A stretch of 64,000 nucleotides of DNA from NCBI RefSeq assembly GCF_014697125.1, contig NZ_JACJRG010000001.1, positions 62,001-126,000 of the forward strand, given 5' to 3'. This document shows positions 33,030 to 42,127 of the stretch, one piece after another (within the stretch, counting starts at the first letter, position 1; every line of letters begins with the position of its first letter). Under the pieces are notes generated by a model. The model saw nothing but the letters and a program-made list of their open reading frames with translations, was not told where the DNA came from and made no database searches. This stretch comes from Anabaena minutissima FACHB-250. Lineage in GTDB: Bacteria > Cyanobacteriota > Cyanobacteriia > Cyanobacteriales > Nostocaceae. The translations under genes and the position numbers were made by a program.

Positions 33030-33902
33030 ATGTTAGAACGTAACCAAGAACCAGTCTGGCTGACGATTATCCGGCTTTTGCGGTGGCATAAACCCGAAGG
33101 ACGTTTGATTTTGATGATTCCTGCACTTTGGGCAGTATTTTTGGCTGCTGCTGGTAAGCCGCCTTTAGCATTGGTGGGGGTGATTATCTTGGGTACTCTC
33201 GCCACTAGTGCGGCTGGGTGTGTGGTAAATGATTTGTGGGACAGGGATATTGATCCAGAGGTGGAAAGAACCCGCGATCGCCCCCTCGCTTCCCGTGCGT
33301 TATCTGTAAAAGTGGGGATTGGGGTGGGGATTGTCGCCTTAGCTTGTGCGGCGGTGCTGGCATTTTATCTCAACCCCTTAAGTTTTTGGTTATCTGTGGC
33401 GGCTGTCCCGGTGATTCTGTTGTATCCTGGTGCGAAGCGAGTTTTCCCTGTACCGCAATTGGTATTATCAATCGCCTGGGGATTTGCGGTGTTAATTAGC
33501 TGGAGTGCAGTTACACAGAATATTTCTCAACCCACTTGGTTATTGTGGGGGGCTACTTTGTTGTGGACATTGGGATTTGATACAGTTTACGCCATGAGCG
33601 ATCGCGAAGATGATCGCCGCATTGGTGTTAATTCCAGTGCCTTGTTTTTCGGAGATTACGCACCTGTAGCCATTGGTATATTCTTTGCGGGTGCGATCGC
33701 TTTATTAGGGTGGCTAGGTGTTGCTATTCACCTAAAGTTAGCATTTTGGATTAGTTTAACGATTGGGACTATTGGCTGGTTTTGGCAGTTTCTCCAATTA
33801 AGGAAACCAGAATTACCTAATCCTGTTTATGGGCAAATGTTCCGTCAGAACGTTTGGATTGGTTTTATTTTACTAGCTGGAATGATTATAGGTTCTTTTT
33901 AG
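33030..33902 (+). CDS. ubiA: 4-hydroxybenzoate polyprenyltransferase (UbiA family)
   Basis: The 290-residue membrane protein has about eight hydrophobic helices and both aspartate-rich motifs of the family: NDLWDRDIDPEVERTRDRP (NDxxD type) and SDREDDRRIGV. UbiA attaches a polyprenyl chain to 4-hydroxybenzoate; in cyanobacteria this enzyme starts plastoquinone synthesis. Length and motifs are normal. It is preceded by CCCCAATC-type heptamers at 33003-33028 that abut the ATG, so no Shine-Dalgarno sequence is present. It appears monocistronic. Confidence 0.94.
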   Translation: MLERNQEPVWLTIIRLLRWHKPEGRLILMIPALWAVFLAAAGKPPLALVGVIILGTLATSAAGCVVNDLWDRDIDPEVERTRDRPLASRALSVKVGIGVGIVALACAAVLAFYLNPLSFWLSVAAVPVILLYPGAKRVFPVPQLVLSIAWGFAVLISWSAVTQNISQPTWLLWGATLLWTLGFDTVYAMSDREDDRRIGVNSSALFFGDYAPVAIGIFFAGAIALLGWLGVAIHLKLAFWISLTIGTIGWFWQFLQLRKPELPNPVYGQMFRQNVWIGFILLAGMIIGSF

Positions 33903-33904
33903 AG

Positions 33905-34215
33905 CAGGTGATAGCCTACGCTGGGCGGTTAAGCGATGGGCTACGCCCCGCCGTAGGCGATCGCCATCAGCACTCGAAACGTCAACCGCCATCGCTCTTC
34001 TCTGATTTTTCCTTCCCCCCATTATTCTTGTGTTTTGTCAACTTACATAACCATCCCATTTTCTACAACCCTTTCCTTATCTACTTTTCCGCCATTTTAA
34101 GAAAGTTTTGGATAATGGATAGCCTTGCAGGGGAGAGGTACCCTGCGGGTTCGCGGTAGCGTCTGTCTACGACACGCTACGCGTTCGCGCAGCGTCCCGC
34201 AGGGAACGTAAGAGA
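33905..34215. repeat. HIP1-type and second-family palindromic repeats in a 571-bp spacer
   Basis: 33905-33970 repeats the GGGCTACGCCCCGCCGTAGG palindrome seen near 21.8-22.0 kb. 34129-34210 is another palindromic element with CGACACGCTACGCG and TCCCGCAGGGA. I see no gene in 33903-34473; the last 200 bp are AT-rich and may hold the promoter of the glycosyltransferase gene. Confidence 0.75.
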
Positions 34216-34473
34216 AGCAAGCTATGGAGAGGGGTTTCAAAAATAAGTTGCACATCGCGTTATATAGCTTTCTCTAAGCAACTGAGGTACGCCCAAATCT
34301 TGTTAAACAAGGTTATTAGCTTTAAAGCTGTACTTTAGCAGGCTAGGAAATGCTATGATTAGCAGGCTTTTCGTAGCTTAAATTTAATAAAACTTCACAA
34401 AAACCGATAAACATAAATGACATCCATGCGTTGATCAGGTCATGTTATAGGTATCATTATTTGATTTAGTTGT

Positions 34474-35691
34474 ATGAATATCTTAATGCTATCTGCCACC
34501 TTTCCCTATCCACCTACACGGGGGGGAACACAGGTGAGGACGTTTAATTTACTGAAATATCTCAGTCAAAATCATACTATTACTTTAGTAACTCAACGCG
34601 ATCGCGATGTTACAGACGCAGAAATCGCCGGCTTAGAGGATTGCGTAGATCACTTAGTTGTTTTTGAGCGTCCGCCAGAGAGTGGCACAAATGGGGGAAT
34701 AGTCAAGAAAATACAGCGATTGAGTCAATTCTGGTTACAGGGGACACCACCAAGTGTGCTTACCCGCTACTCCAGCGAGATGCAGGTGTGGATTGATAGG
34801 GTTGTCGAGGAGGGAAAATATGATGTGATGACCTGCGAACATAGCGTCAATGAAATTTATGTGCGATCGCATTTCCAAAAACATCTCAAAACTATAGTGA
34901 ATGTTCATAGTTCTGTCTACGGTACTTGTCTCAATCAGCTAACAAGCGGTGTTTCGGAAAATGTGCTGCGAGATAAAATTAATTTGCCTCTGTTACGCCG
35001 TTATGAACAGAAATATTGCTCTAAGTTTTCCGCGATTGTAGTCACGACAGCAGAAGATAAAATCCAATTGCAGGAATTTAACTCAAAAAGTCACATTGCA
35101 GTCATTCCTAATGGTGTAGACTTCGTAACCTTCCCCTACCGCACTACTGACCCACATGGACATAAATTAGTATTTATCGGTGCAATGGATAATCTGGCAA
35201 ATATGGATGCTGTCTGCTTCTTTGCTAATCAAGTATTGCCAGAAATTCAAAAATATTATCCTGATACTACTTTCGATATTGTTGGTTCTCGACCTACACA
35301 GGAAGTTTTAGCACTGCAAACTCAACCAGGAATTACCGTGACTGGACGTGTACCTTCAATGGTAGATTACCTCCACAAAGCAACTGTCTGCGTTGTCCCC
35401 ATGCGGACGGGTTTTGGAATTAAAAATAAAACCTTAGAAGCCATGGCCGCAGGTGTGCCGGTCGTAGCCAGCGATCGCGGTTTAGAAGGACTGGCTGTAG
35501 ATGGTGATAATATACCTTTGGCAGCATTAAGAGCCAATCAAACCGCAGAATACGTTGATGCCATTAAGCAACTGTTCGACCATCCACAACTACGGGCAGA
35601 ATTATCTCACAACGGCAGACAACTGGTAGAAACAGAATTTACTTGGCAGATTGCTGGTCAGCGTTATGAGGAAGTGTGTATCAAAAAATAA
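34474..35691 (+). CDS. Glycosyltransferase, family 4-like (GT-B fold)
   Basis: The 405-residue protein shows the GT-B two-domain layout: N-terminal FPYPPTRGGTQVRTFNLLKY with the glycine loop, and the C-terminal nucleotide-sugar domain with VIPNGVDF, FIGAMDNLANMDAV and the donor-site segment GFGIKNKTLEAMAAGVPVVA ending in DRGLEG. Such enzymes transfer a sugar from a nucleotide donor, keeping the anomeric form, often in exopolysaccharide or glycolipid synthesis. The acceptor is unknown. No membrane helix. It is alone and in the same direction as the following phosphoesterase, which is probably a separate unit. Confidence 0.92.
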   Translation: MNILMLSATFPYPPTRGGTQVRTFNLLKYLSQNHTITLVTQRDRDVTDAEIAGLEDCVDHLVVFERPPESGTNGGIVKKIQRLSQFWLQGTPPSVLTRYSSEMQVWIDRVVEEGKYDVMTCEHSVNEIYVRSHFQKHLKTIVNVHSSVYGTCLNQLTSGVSENVLRDKINLPLLRRYEQKYCSKFSAIVVTTAEDKIQLQEFNSKSHIAVIPNGVDFVTFPYRTTDPHGHKLVFIGAMDNLANMDAVCFFANQVLPEIQKYYPDTTFDIVGSRPTQEVLALQTQPGITVTGRVPSMVDYLHKATVCVVPMRTGFGIKNKTLEAMAAGVPVVASDRGLEGLAVDGDNIPLAALRANQTAEYVDAIKQLFDHPQLRAELSHNGRQLVETEFTWQIAGQRYEEVCIKK

Positions 35692-35794
35692 CCCTCCAAC
35701 TAACCCAATCACGCACTAGCCAAAAATAACAGCAACACTCCCCTTCCCTGTCCCCTGTCCCCTGTATAGAGCGATCGCAGCAGCGAGGCTAAAA

Positions 35795-37516
35795 ATGAAA
35801 CTGCTAACCCCTGTAATTTTGTTTTTTCTATGCCTTACCCTGATTAGTGTGCGTTCATTTGGGCAAACAACTATGACCTCACAACCGCAACTGCTGACCG
35901 ACCCATTTTTACAACTACCAACAGAAAATTCTGTCAGAGTAGTCTGGTTTACTGAGTTTGCTGGTAAACAACATCAAGTCACCTATGGCGAGAATTTACA
36001 GCAAACTACCCCAGCCAGCACCACAAAACTTAGTCGCACAAGGGAAGACCAAAACTCACGAGTCGCCAACCAAACCCAAAAAGGACAAGTTTATCAACAA
36101 CCAGTCAAGCGCGATATCTGGCGACATGAAGCTAAGGTGACTGGGTTAACTCCTGGGGTGCGGGTTAACTATCGTGTCACCAGTATCAGAGAAGACAGTC
36201 AAAGTATCAGCAGCGATGTATTTACCCTTGCACCTACACCCCAACCAAACACACCGCTAAAAATTCTCCTCACCTCAGACCACCAACTCAAACCCATGAC
36301 CCCAGCAAATCTGCAAAAGGTTGTGGAAACTGTGGGACAAGTAGATGCAGTGTGGTTCGCTGGTGATTTAGTAAACGTCCCTGACCGCGCCTCAGAATGG
36401 TTTGATGATAACCGAGGGAATGGGTTTTTTCCTGGGTTGCAAGGTCGCGCTAGTTATGAAATGGAACACAACGGCGTGAAGACAACCTACAAAGGTGGGC
36501 AAATCATTCAACACGCACCCATGTATACTTGCATTGGCAATCATGAAGTCATGGGCAGATTAGCCAGAACTGACAGCTTAGATGGTGAATTTAATGATAC
36601 GATTCCCCGTGATGTTGCCCAAAGGTTATATAGTGGTAAATCTTTAATCGATAACTCATTTAATACATTTACCTACGAAGAGATTTTGACTTTACCCCAA
36701 AGTCAAGAGGGTGGTAAAAAATATTATGCAGTTACTTTTGGAGATGTCCGCTTGGTAGTGTTGTACATTACTAATATGTGGCGGACTCCTAACTTAGATG
36801 CCTCCTATAAAGGTAGATATAATGAAGCAGCAACAGATTTGAATCAGCCGGAAAATTGGGGTTATGGGCAGGTAATTTATGAACCAATTAATAAAGGTAG
36901 TCAGCAATATAATTGGCTAGAAAAAGAACTCAATAGCCCAGAATTTCAACAAGCCAAATACAAAATTGTCATGTTCCATCACCCGCCCCATACTTTGGGT
37001 GATAACATCGTACCCCCCTACACTGAACCTGTACAAATTATTGAACGAGACACTGAAGGCAAAATTAAAGCTGTGCGTTATGAGTATCCTAAGCAATCAG
37101 ATTATATAATTCGTGATGTCATTCCTTTACTAGAAGCTGCTCAAGTACAATTAGTTTTTTATGGTCATTCCCATTTATGGAATCGCTTTGTTAGTTCTAG
37201 GGGAATGCACTTTTTAGAAACATCTAATGTTGGTAACTCTTATGGTGCAGCTTGGGGTGAAAAAAAGCGAGAAGTGCCATTTGGTTATCAGGAAGATTAT
37301 ACTGCGATCGGCGACCCCAATGGCTTAGAACCTGTATTACCTACAATTAATCCTTTGGTGGGTGAAGATAGTAAACCTATGCCTTATCTTGCCAGCAATG
37401 ATATTACAGTTTTTAGTATCTTGGAAACGGCAACAGGTACAATTAGCAGCTATCGTTTTGATACCCGCAAGCCTGATTCGGAAGTTGTCAAATTTGATGA
37501 ATTTCAGTTGCAATAA
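35795..37516 (+). CDS. Secreted metallophosphoesterase, purple-acid-phosphatase-like
   Basis: The 573-residue protein begins with a signal peptide (residues 1-23, LLTPVILFFLCLTLISVRSF) and an N-terminal fibronectin-like domain (about 35-145; SVRVVWFTEFAGKQHQVTYG). The metallophosphoesterase core follows with LLTSDHQL, WFAGDLVNVPDR, CIGNHEVMGR, MFHHPPHT and FYGHSHLW, which supply the two-metal ligands. Enzymes of this kind release phosphate from esters in the periplasm or outside. The first motif is slightly unusual (SDHQ). Heptamers CCCCTGT lie just before the ATG. The gene ends 56 bp before a 21-bp tandem array. Confidence 0.88.
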   Translation: MKLLTPVILFFLCLTLISVRSFGQTTMTSQPQLLTDPFLQLPTENSVRVVWFTEFAGKQHQVTYGENLQQTTPASTTKLSRTREDQNSRVANQTQKGQVYQQPVKRDIWRHEAKVTGLTPGVRVNYRVTSIREDSQSISSDVFTLAPTPQPNTPLKILLTSDHQLKPMTPANLQKVVETVGQVDAVWFAGDLVNVPDRASEWFDDNRGNGFFPGLQGRASYEMEHNGVKTTYKGGQIIQHAPMYTCIGNHEVMGRLARTDSLDGEFNDTIPRDVAQRLYSGKSLIDNSFNTFTYEEILTLPQSQEGGKKYYAVTFGDVRLVVLYITNMWRTPNLDASYKGRYNEAATDLNQPENWGYGQVIYEPINKGSQQYNWLEKELNSPEFQQAKYKIVMFHHPPHTLGDNIVPPYTEPVQIIERDTEGKIKAVRYEYPKQSDYIIRDVIPLLEAAQVQLVFYGHSHLWNRFVSSRGMHFLETSNVGNSYGAAWGEKKREVPFGYQEDYTAIGDPNGLEPVLPTINPLVGEDSKPMPYLASNDITVFSILETATGTISSYRFDTRKPDSEVVKFDEFQLQ

Positions 37517-37572
37517 CTAGCGTTTCAAAGCTCTCCCCCCGTGGACTACGGTGTACACACAAGATAGTTAGT

Positions 37573-37774
37573 CGATACATTAAAACTTTGAAGCAATACA
37601 TTAAAACTTTTAGGCGATACATTGGCAATGTCAAGCAATACATTAAAACTTTTAGGCGATACATTGGCAATGTCAGACGATACACTAAAACTTTTAGGCG
37701 ATACATTGGCAATGTCAGACGATACACTAAAACTTTCAAGTGCTACATTGGCAATGTCAGGCGATACATTAACC
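37573..37774. repeat. 21-bp tandem array B (nine units plus a partial)
   Basis: Units start every 21 bp from 37573. Two variants alternate: CGATACATTAAAACTTTTAGG and CGATACATTGGCAATGTCAGA, so the higher-order period is 42 bp. The array is open in several frames on both strands because 21 is a multiple of three, giving false frames with heptapeptides such as KLLGDTL. It lies between convergent genes. Confidence 0.9.
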
Positions 37775-37895
37775 CGGATTTCTCACCAATTCTTGCAACC
37801 TCAGTCTAGAGTCCGTAGGGGCGGGTTGAGCAAAATATTCTTGAATGATTCTAGTATATCTGTGAACCCGCCCCTACTGTTTGTGAGAAAGTTCC

Positions 37896-38486
37896 TTATT
37901 GCTGAGTCGGTGCTGCAAACAGTTGATCAACCAATTGCAAATGTGCTTCTATCAGAGGTATAATTTTGGCAGCAAAGGCTTTCAACTCAGTATCTTGACC
38001 CAGTTGTAACAGACGACTGTTGAGGATCAAACCTTCCATGTTTTTATTAATACCAGCTTCATTGACGTATGCCTGATCAAAATTTGCATCAGATAATTTT
38101 GATAGTTGCGTGATTAATGCTTGATATTTAATACCCATATCCGTTGGTGGAGTAATTGCTTTTTGGGTAGCCAACTGCATTAATTCTTGATTTACAGGTG
38201 TATAGTCTTTGATCATCTGCTGGGCATATTGTTTAACTTTATCATCCTGAGACTTTTGTAATGCCAAGTTTGCCATTGCGATTTCTGCCATGCCTGCTTG
38301 AGCCGCTTCTGTCACATATACTCTATCAAGTTGAGTAATTTGGGTTTGCTCTTTAGTAGTCTCAGGAGGATTCTGGGTGATTATTCTAGCAGTGGCTGGT
38401 AAGTGGGAATAACTAACAACTGCGATCGCTGTACTTAATCCGACAATTCCTATCAGACTAGCAACATTTGTCTTTAATAATTTCAT
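37896..38486 (-). CDS. DUF4142 protein with signal peptide
   Basis: The 196-residue product has a signal peptide (about residues 1-32) and a four-helix, ferritin-like DUF4142 domain (about 50-190; FVTEAAQ-type start RVYVTEAAQAGMAEIAMANL, KVKQYAQQMIKDYTPVNQEL). DUF4142 proteins are exported; their function is not established, though some are linked to stress. It starts 4 bp after the stop of ndhI on the same strand, so the two are co-transcribed, which is an unusual pairing. Confidence 0.88.
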   Translation of the reverse strand: MKLLKTNVASLIGIVGLSTAIAVVSYSHLPATARIITQNPPETTKEQTQITQLDRVYVTEAAQAGMAEIAMANLALQKSQDDKVKQYAQQMIKDYTPVNQELMQLATQKAITPPTDMGIKYQALITQLSKLSDANFDQAYVNEAGINKNMEGLILNSRLLQLGQDTELKAFAAKIIPLIEAHLQLVDQLFAAPTQQ

Positions 38487-38490
38487 TTTC

Positions 38491-39087
38491 TTAATGATTA
38501 TTATTTTCTAAATTTTGCTCTAAAATTTCAGATGGTAATAACCCTGGTCGATGAGCATCATCAGGAACGCCGTGAGGATTTAATACTCCTTTTGGTAAGT
38601 ACACTAACTCTCTAAGTGGTGTCACCATTGGGTCATTAGTAACTTTGTAAGGTAATCTCCCCATCGCCACATTATCCATATTTAATTCGTGGCGATCGTA
38701 TGTACAAAGGTCGTATTCTTCAGTAAATGATATACAGTTAGTCGGGCAGTATTCCACACAATTACCGCAGAAAATACAGACTCCAAAATCAATACTGTAG
38801 TGCTTGAGTTTTTTCTTTTTGGTGGCTTGATCAAATTCCCAATCTACTACAGGTAGGTTAATCGGACATACCCGCACGCAAACCTCACAAGAGATACATT
38901 TATCAAATTCAAAGTGAATTCTTCCCCGGAAACGTTCGGAGGGTATAAGTTTTTCATAAGGATACTGCACAGTAATAGGACGGCGGTTCATGTGGTCAAA
39001 TGTTACCGATAGTCCTTGTCCTATATATCGTCCAGATTCAAATGAAGTTTGGACATAATCACTAACTTGGTTGAGAAATTTAAACAT
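38491..39087 (-). CDS. ndhI: NAD(P)H-quinone oxidoreductase subunit I (NdhI), solitary copy
   Basis: The 198-residue protein carries two [4Fe-4S] motifs, [12 protein letters not shown] (about residues 64-75) and [12 protein letters not shown] (about 103-114), and the N-terminal [20 protein letters not shown] typical of cyanobacterial NdhI. It sits in the peripheral arm of NDH-1 and passes electrons from ferredoxin to plastoquinone. The usual operon is ndhA-I-G-E; here it stands alone with a DUF4142 gene and is divergent from a psaB gene. It may therefore be a second, specialised copy. All eight ligand cysteines are present. Confidence 0.93.
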   Translation of the reverse strand: MFKFLNQVSDYVQTSFESGRYIGQGLSVTFDHMNRRPITVQYPYEKLIPSERFRGRIHFEFDKCISCEVCVRVCPINLPVVDWEFDQATKKKKLKHYSIDFGVCIFCGNCVEYCPTNCISFTEEYDLCTYDRHELNMDNVAMGRLPYKVTNDPMVTPLRELVYLPKGVLNPHGVPDDAHRPGLLPSEILEQNLENNNH

Positions 39088-39268
39088 CAGTAAATTACTC
39101 TTGGCTAACCCTTTTATTTAGCACTTTAATCACTTTGAGCAACTGCAACCTCTCTCTAATGAATGGATTTACAGTTAGGTTAAAAAGTAGTTCTCAAGAA
39201 TGATGTAGCCAGCAAATATTTTTTAAATAAATAGCAATATCCTAACTTGAACAACGTGACTACAGTCT

Positions 39269-39484
39269 ATGCAATCACAAGATAAATCTAGTGAAAATGC
39301 TAGAAAATTATTGTTGCGCCGGAATATGCCTAGCAACGATATGAATCAGCAAAATATGCAAAATGAGCCAATGTTTTCCCCAACAAAGGACGGATTAACT
39401 TTATTATTGCGTAGTAGTTTTATCTTGGGATTTTTAGCAATTTTGTTTGTTGCTGCTATTTACTACGGCATTATCAATCCTTGA
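39269..39484 (+). CDS. Small single-span membrane protein, PsaX-like
   Basis: The 71-residue frame starts MQSQDKSSENARKLLLRRNM and ends with a membrane helix (about residues 46-69): LLLRSSFILGFLAILFVAAI then YYGIINP. As I remember the PSI subunit PsaX, its C-terminal helix aligns without gaps at about ten of 25 positions (Arg before the helix, then L, L, A, I, F, A, Y, Y, I). The N-terminal 35 residues are polar, rich in Asn/Gln/Met, and without homology; a later Met (residue 20 or 25) could be the true start. It lies 348 bp before psaB and 181 bp from divergent ndhI. PsaX-like identity is an inference. Confidence 0.65.
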   Translation: MQSQDKSSENARKLLLRRNMPSNDMNQQNMQNEPMFSPTKDGLTLLLRSSFILGFLAILFVAAIYYGIINP

Positions 39485-39832
39485 AAATTCGAGCTAAATT
39501 GGTAATAAGCATAACTTAGATACAATAAACCGCTAATATACGCCGATCAAAAGCAAAATGTTCATAAAAAAAATGTTTTAGCTGTTAATTGTTTATCAGG
39601 TTACAAAGAGAATTCATTCTAATCTCTTCCTCTGGTGAGATGGAAGTAGTAGTAGTTAATTTGTTTATTACTCCTATAGAGACGAATCCATCCCGTTATC
39701 TACAAATGTAATGTCCTAAAATCCGCCTGATTTATCTCTATAAACACCAGTTTTGCTATGAAAAACGTCAATAATTGCTAGCTGATTAGCAATAGCAAAC
39801 TAGTTGAGCAAAAAAGGATGTGATCAAAATAC
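39485..39832. other. Leader region of psaB, no gene
   Basis: 348 bp without a frame. It contains an inverted repeat ATTGCTA/TAGCAAT at 39774-39793, 40 bp before the psaB start, and a second partial AGCAAT direct copy right after it. No exact NtcA box (GTA-N8-TAC) was found. It probably holds a separate psaB promoter. Confidence 0.5.
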
Positions 39833-42061
39833 ATGGCAGTAAAATATCCTAAATTTAGCCAGGATCTTGCTCAAGATCCAACTACGCGGCGCATCTGGTA
39901 CGCAATGGCTCAAGGTAACGACTTTGAGAGCCATGATGGGATGACAGAGGAAAATTTATATCAAAAAATCTTCGCTACTCACTTCGGTCATGTAGCGATC
40001 ATTTTCCTCTGGGCTTCTAGCTTATTGTTTCACGTAGCTTGGCAAGGCAACTTTGAACAGTGGATTAGAGATCCCCTACATATTCGTCCCATCGCTCATG
40101 CGATTTGGGACCCTCATTTCGGTAAACCAGCCGTAGAAGCTTTTAGTCAAGGTGGGGCTAACTACCCAGTTAACATAGCTTACTCTGGTGTCTATCATTG
40201 GTGGTACACCATTGGGATGCGAACTAACAATGATTTGTATATTGGTTCGGTGTTCCTCTTATTATTAGCAGCAGTATTTCTGTTTGCTGGTTGGTTGCAT
40301 TTACAGCCCAACTTCCGTCCTAGTTTAACTTGGTTCAAGAGTGCTGAACCTCGTTTAAATCATCACTTAGCCGGTTTATTTGGTGTCAGTTCTTTGGCTT
40401 GGGCTGGTCATCTGATTCACGTGGCGATTCCTGAATCTCGCGGGGTTCATGTTGGTTGGAATAATTTTCTGACAACCTTACCTCACCCAGCAGGTTTAGC
40501 ACCATTTTGGAGTGGTAATTGGGGTGTCTATGCCCAAAATGCCGATACAGCCGGACATATCTTTGGAACTTCTCAAGGTTCGGGAACGGCGATTTTGACT
40601 TTTTTGGGTGGCTTCCATCCCCAGACAGAATCTCTGTGGTTGACTGATATGGCGCATCACCATTTAGCGATCGCAGTTATTTTTATTATCGCCGGTCATA
40701 TGTACCGCACTAACTTCGGTATCGGTCACAGTATCAAAGAAATGCTAAACGCTAAAAATTTCTTTGGACTCCGCACCGAAGGTCAGTTTAACCTTCCCCA
40801 CCACGGGCTTTATGACACCTATAACAACTCCCTACACTTCCAGTTGAGTATTCACCTGGCAGCTTTAGGCACAGCCGCTTCCTTGGTAGCGCAACATATG
40901 TACTCGTTACCACCTTACGCCTTCATAGCTAAGGACTACACCACCCAAGCGGCGTTATATACCCACCATCAATATATTGCCGGGTTCTTGATGATTGGGG
41001 CATTTGCCCACGCGGGGATTTTCTGGGTGAGAGACTACGACCCCGAACAAAACAAAGGTAACGTACTCGATCGCGTCCTCCAGCACAAAGAAGCGATTAT
41101 CTCTCACTTAAGTTGGGTGTCTTTATTCCTGGGTTTCCATACCCTGGGGTTATACGTTCACAATGATGTAGTGGTTGCTTTCGGCACACCGGAGAAGCAA
41201 ATTTTGATTGAGCCGGTCTTTGCTCAATTTATCCAAGCTGCTCACGGTAAACTGCTGTATGGCATGGATGCCCTGCTATCTAATCCAGATAGTATTGCCT
41301 TTACAGCCTATCCCAATCATGCCAACGTCTGGCTACCAGGGTGGTTAGATGCAATTAACTCTGGTACTAATTCCCTGTTCTTGACCATTGGCCCTGGTGA
41401 TTTCTTAGTTCACCATGCGATCGCTCTCGGTCTACATACCACTACACTAATTTGTGTGAAGGGTGCATTAGATGCCCGTGGTAGTAAGCTGTTCCCTGAC
41501 AAGAAAGACTTTGGCTTTAACTTCCCCTGTGATGGCCCTGGTCGTGGCGGTAGTTGTCAAAGCTCCTCTTGGCAACAAACCTTTTTCCTCGCCTTTTTCT
41601 GGATGCTGAACCTCTTGGGTTGGGTGACATTTTATTGGCATTGGAAGCATTTAGGTATTTGGCAAGGTAATGTAGCCCAATTTAACGAAAACTCTACATA
41701 CCTCATGGGCTGGTTTCGTGATTATCTCTGGGCTAACTCTGCACAGTTAATCAACGGCTATAACCCCTACGGTACAAATAACCTCTCTGTGTGGGCGTGG
41801 ATGTTCCTTTTTGGACACCTCGTATGGGCGACAGGTTTCATGTTCTTAATTAGCTGGCGTGGTTACTGGCAAGAATTAATTGAAACCCTGGTTTGGGCGC
41901 ACGAACGCACACCATTAGCCAACTTAGTACGTTGGAAAGATAAACCTGTAGCTTTATCTATCGTCCAAGGTTGGTTAGTTGGTTTAGCACACTTCACAGT
42001 TGGCTATGTGTTGACCTATGCAGCATTCCTCATAGCCTCAACCGCCGGTAAATTCGGATAA
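39833..42061 (+). CDS. psaB: Photosystem I P700 apoprotein A2 (PsaB), solitary paralogue without psaA
   Basis: The 742-residue product is a full-length PsaB: start [20 protein letters not shown], eleven membrane helices, the [4Fe-4S] FX loop [12 protein letters not shown] and the end [18 protein letters not shown]. PsaB binds half of the P700 reaction centre and the electron chain. psaB normally follows psaA in one operon; no psaA lies upstream, so this is probably the extra psaB2 gene found in heterocystous cyanobacteria. It differs from the normal protein mainly in loops and in the region [21 protein letters not shown] terminator follows. A PsaX-like gene precedes it. Confidence 0.95.
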   Translation: MAVKYPKFSQDLAQDPTTRRIWYAMAQGNDFESHDGMTEENLYQKIFATHFGHVAIIFLWASSLLFHVAWQGNFEQWIRDPLHIRPIAHAIWDPHFGKPAVEAFSQGGANYPVNIAYSGVYHWWYTIGMRTNNDLYIGSVFLLLLAAVFLFAGWLHLQPNFRPSLTWFKSAEPRLNHHLAGLFGVSSLAWAGHLIHVAIPESRGVHVGWNNFLTTLPHPAGLAPFWSGNWGVYAQNADTAGHIFGTSQGSGTAILTFLGGFHPQTESLWLTDMAHHHLAIAVIFIIAGHMYRTNFGIGHSIKEMLNAKNFFGLRTEGQFNLPHHGLYDTYNNSLHFQLSIHLAALGTAASLVAQHMYSLPPYAFIAKDYTTQAALYTHHQYIAGFLMIGAFAHAGIFWVRDYDPEQNKGNVLDRVLQHKEAIISHLSWVSLFLGFHTLGLYVHNDVVVAFGTPEKQILIEPVFAQFIQAAHGKLLYGMDALLSNPDSIAFTAYPNHANVWLPGWLDAINSGTNSLFLTIGPGDFLVHHAIALGLHTTTLICVKGALDARGSKLFPDKKDFGFNFPCDGPGRGGSCQSSSWQQTFFLAFFWMLNLLGWVTFYWHWKHLGIWQGNVAQFNENSTYLMGWFRDYLWANSAQLINGYNPYGTNNLSVWAWMFLFGHLVWATGFMFLISWRGYWQELIETLVWAHERTPLANLVRWKDKPVALSIVQGWLVGLAHFTVGYVLTYAAFLIASTAGKFG

Positions 42062-42092
42062 AGTTTTCAATTTCCTCTGACCATTTTGCATC

Positions 42093-42127
42093 ATCCCCCT
42101 TTATTGCCATTAGAGGGGGATTTTTTT
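42093..42127 (+). terminator. Rho-independent terminator of psaB
   Basis: ATCCCCCT at 42093-42100 pairs with AGGGGGAT at 42114-42121, followed by seven T to 42127. It lies 32 bp after the psaB stop; the T-run touches the stop codon of the convergent amine oxidase gene. Confidence 0.85.

Noticed and set aside
33854..34159. 101-codon frame after ubiA
   Set aside because: It begins inside ubiA and continues through HIP1 palindromic repeats; no family resemblance.
37488..37963. Three open frames (83, 73 and 113 codons) through the second 21-bp array
   Set aside because: They are open on both strands only because the repeat period is a multiple of three; no ribosome site and heptapeptide composition unlike a known protein.
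37896..42061. Far-red light (FaRLiP) photosystem cluster
   Set aside because: The psaB is alone; no psaA2, psaL2, psbA, psbD or phycobilisome genes, nor rfpA/B/C regulators, are adjacent.
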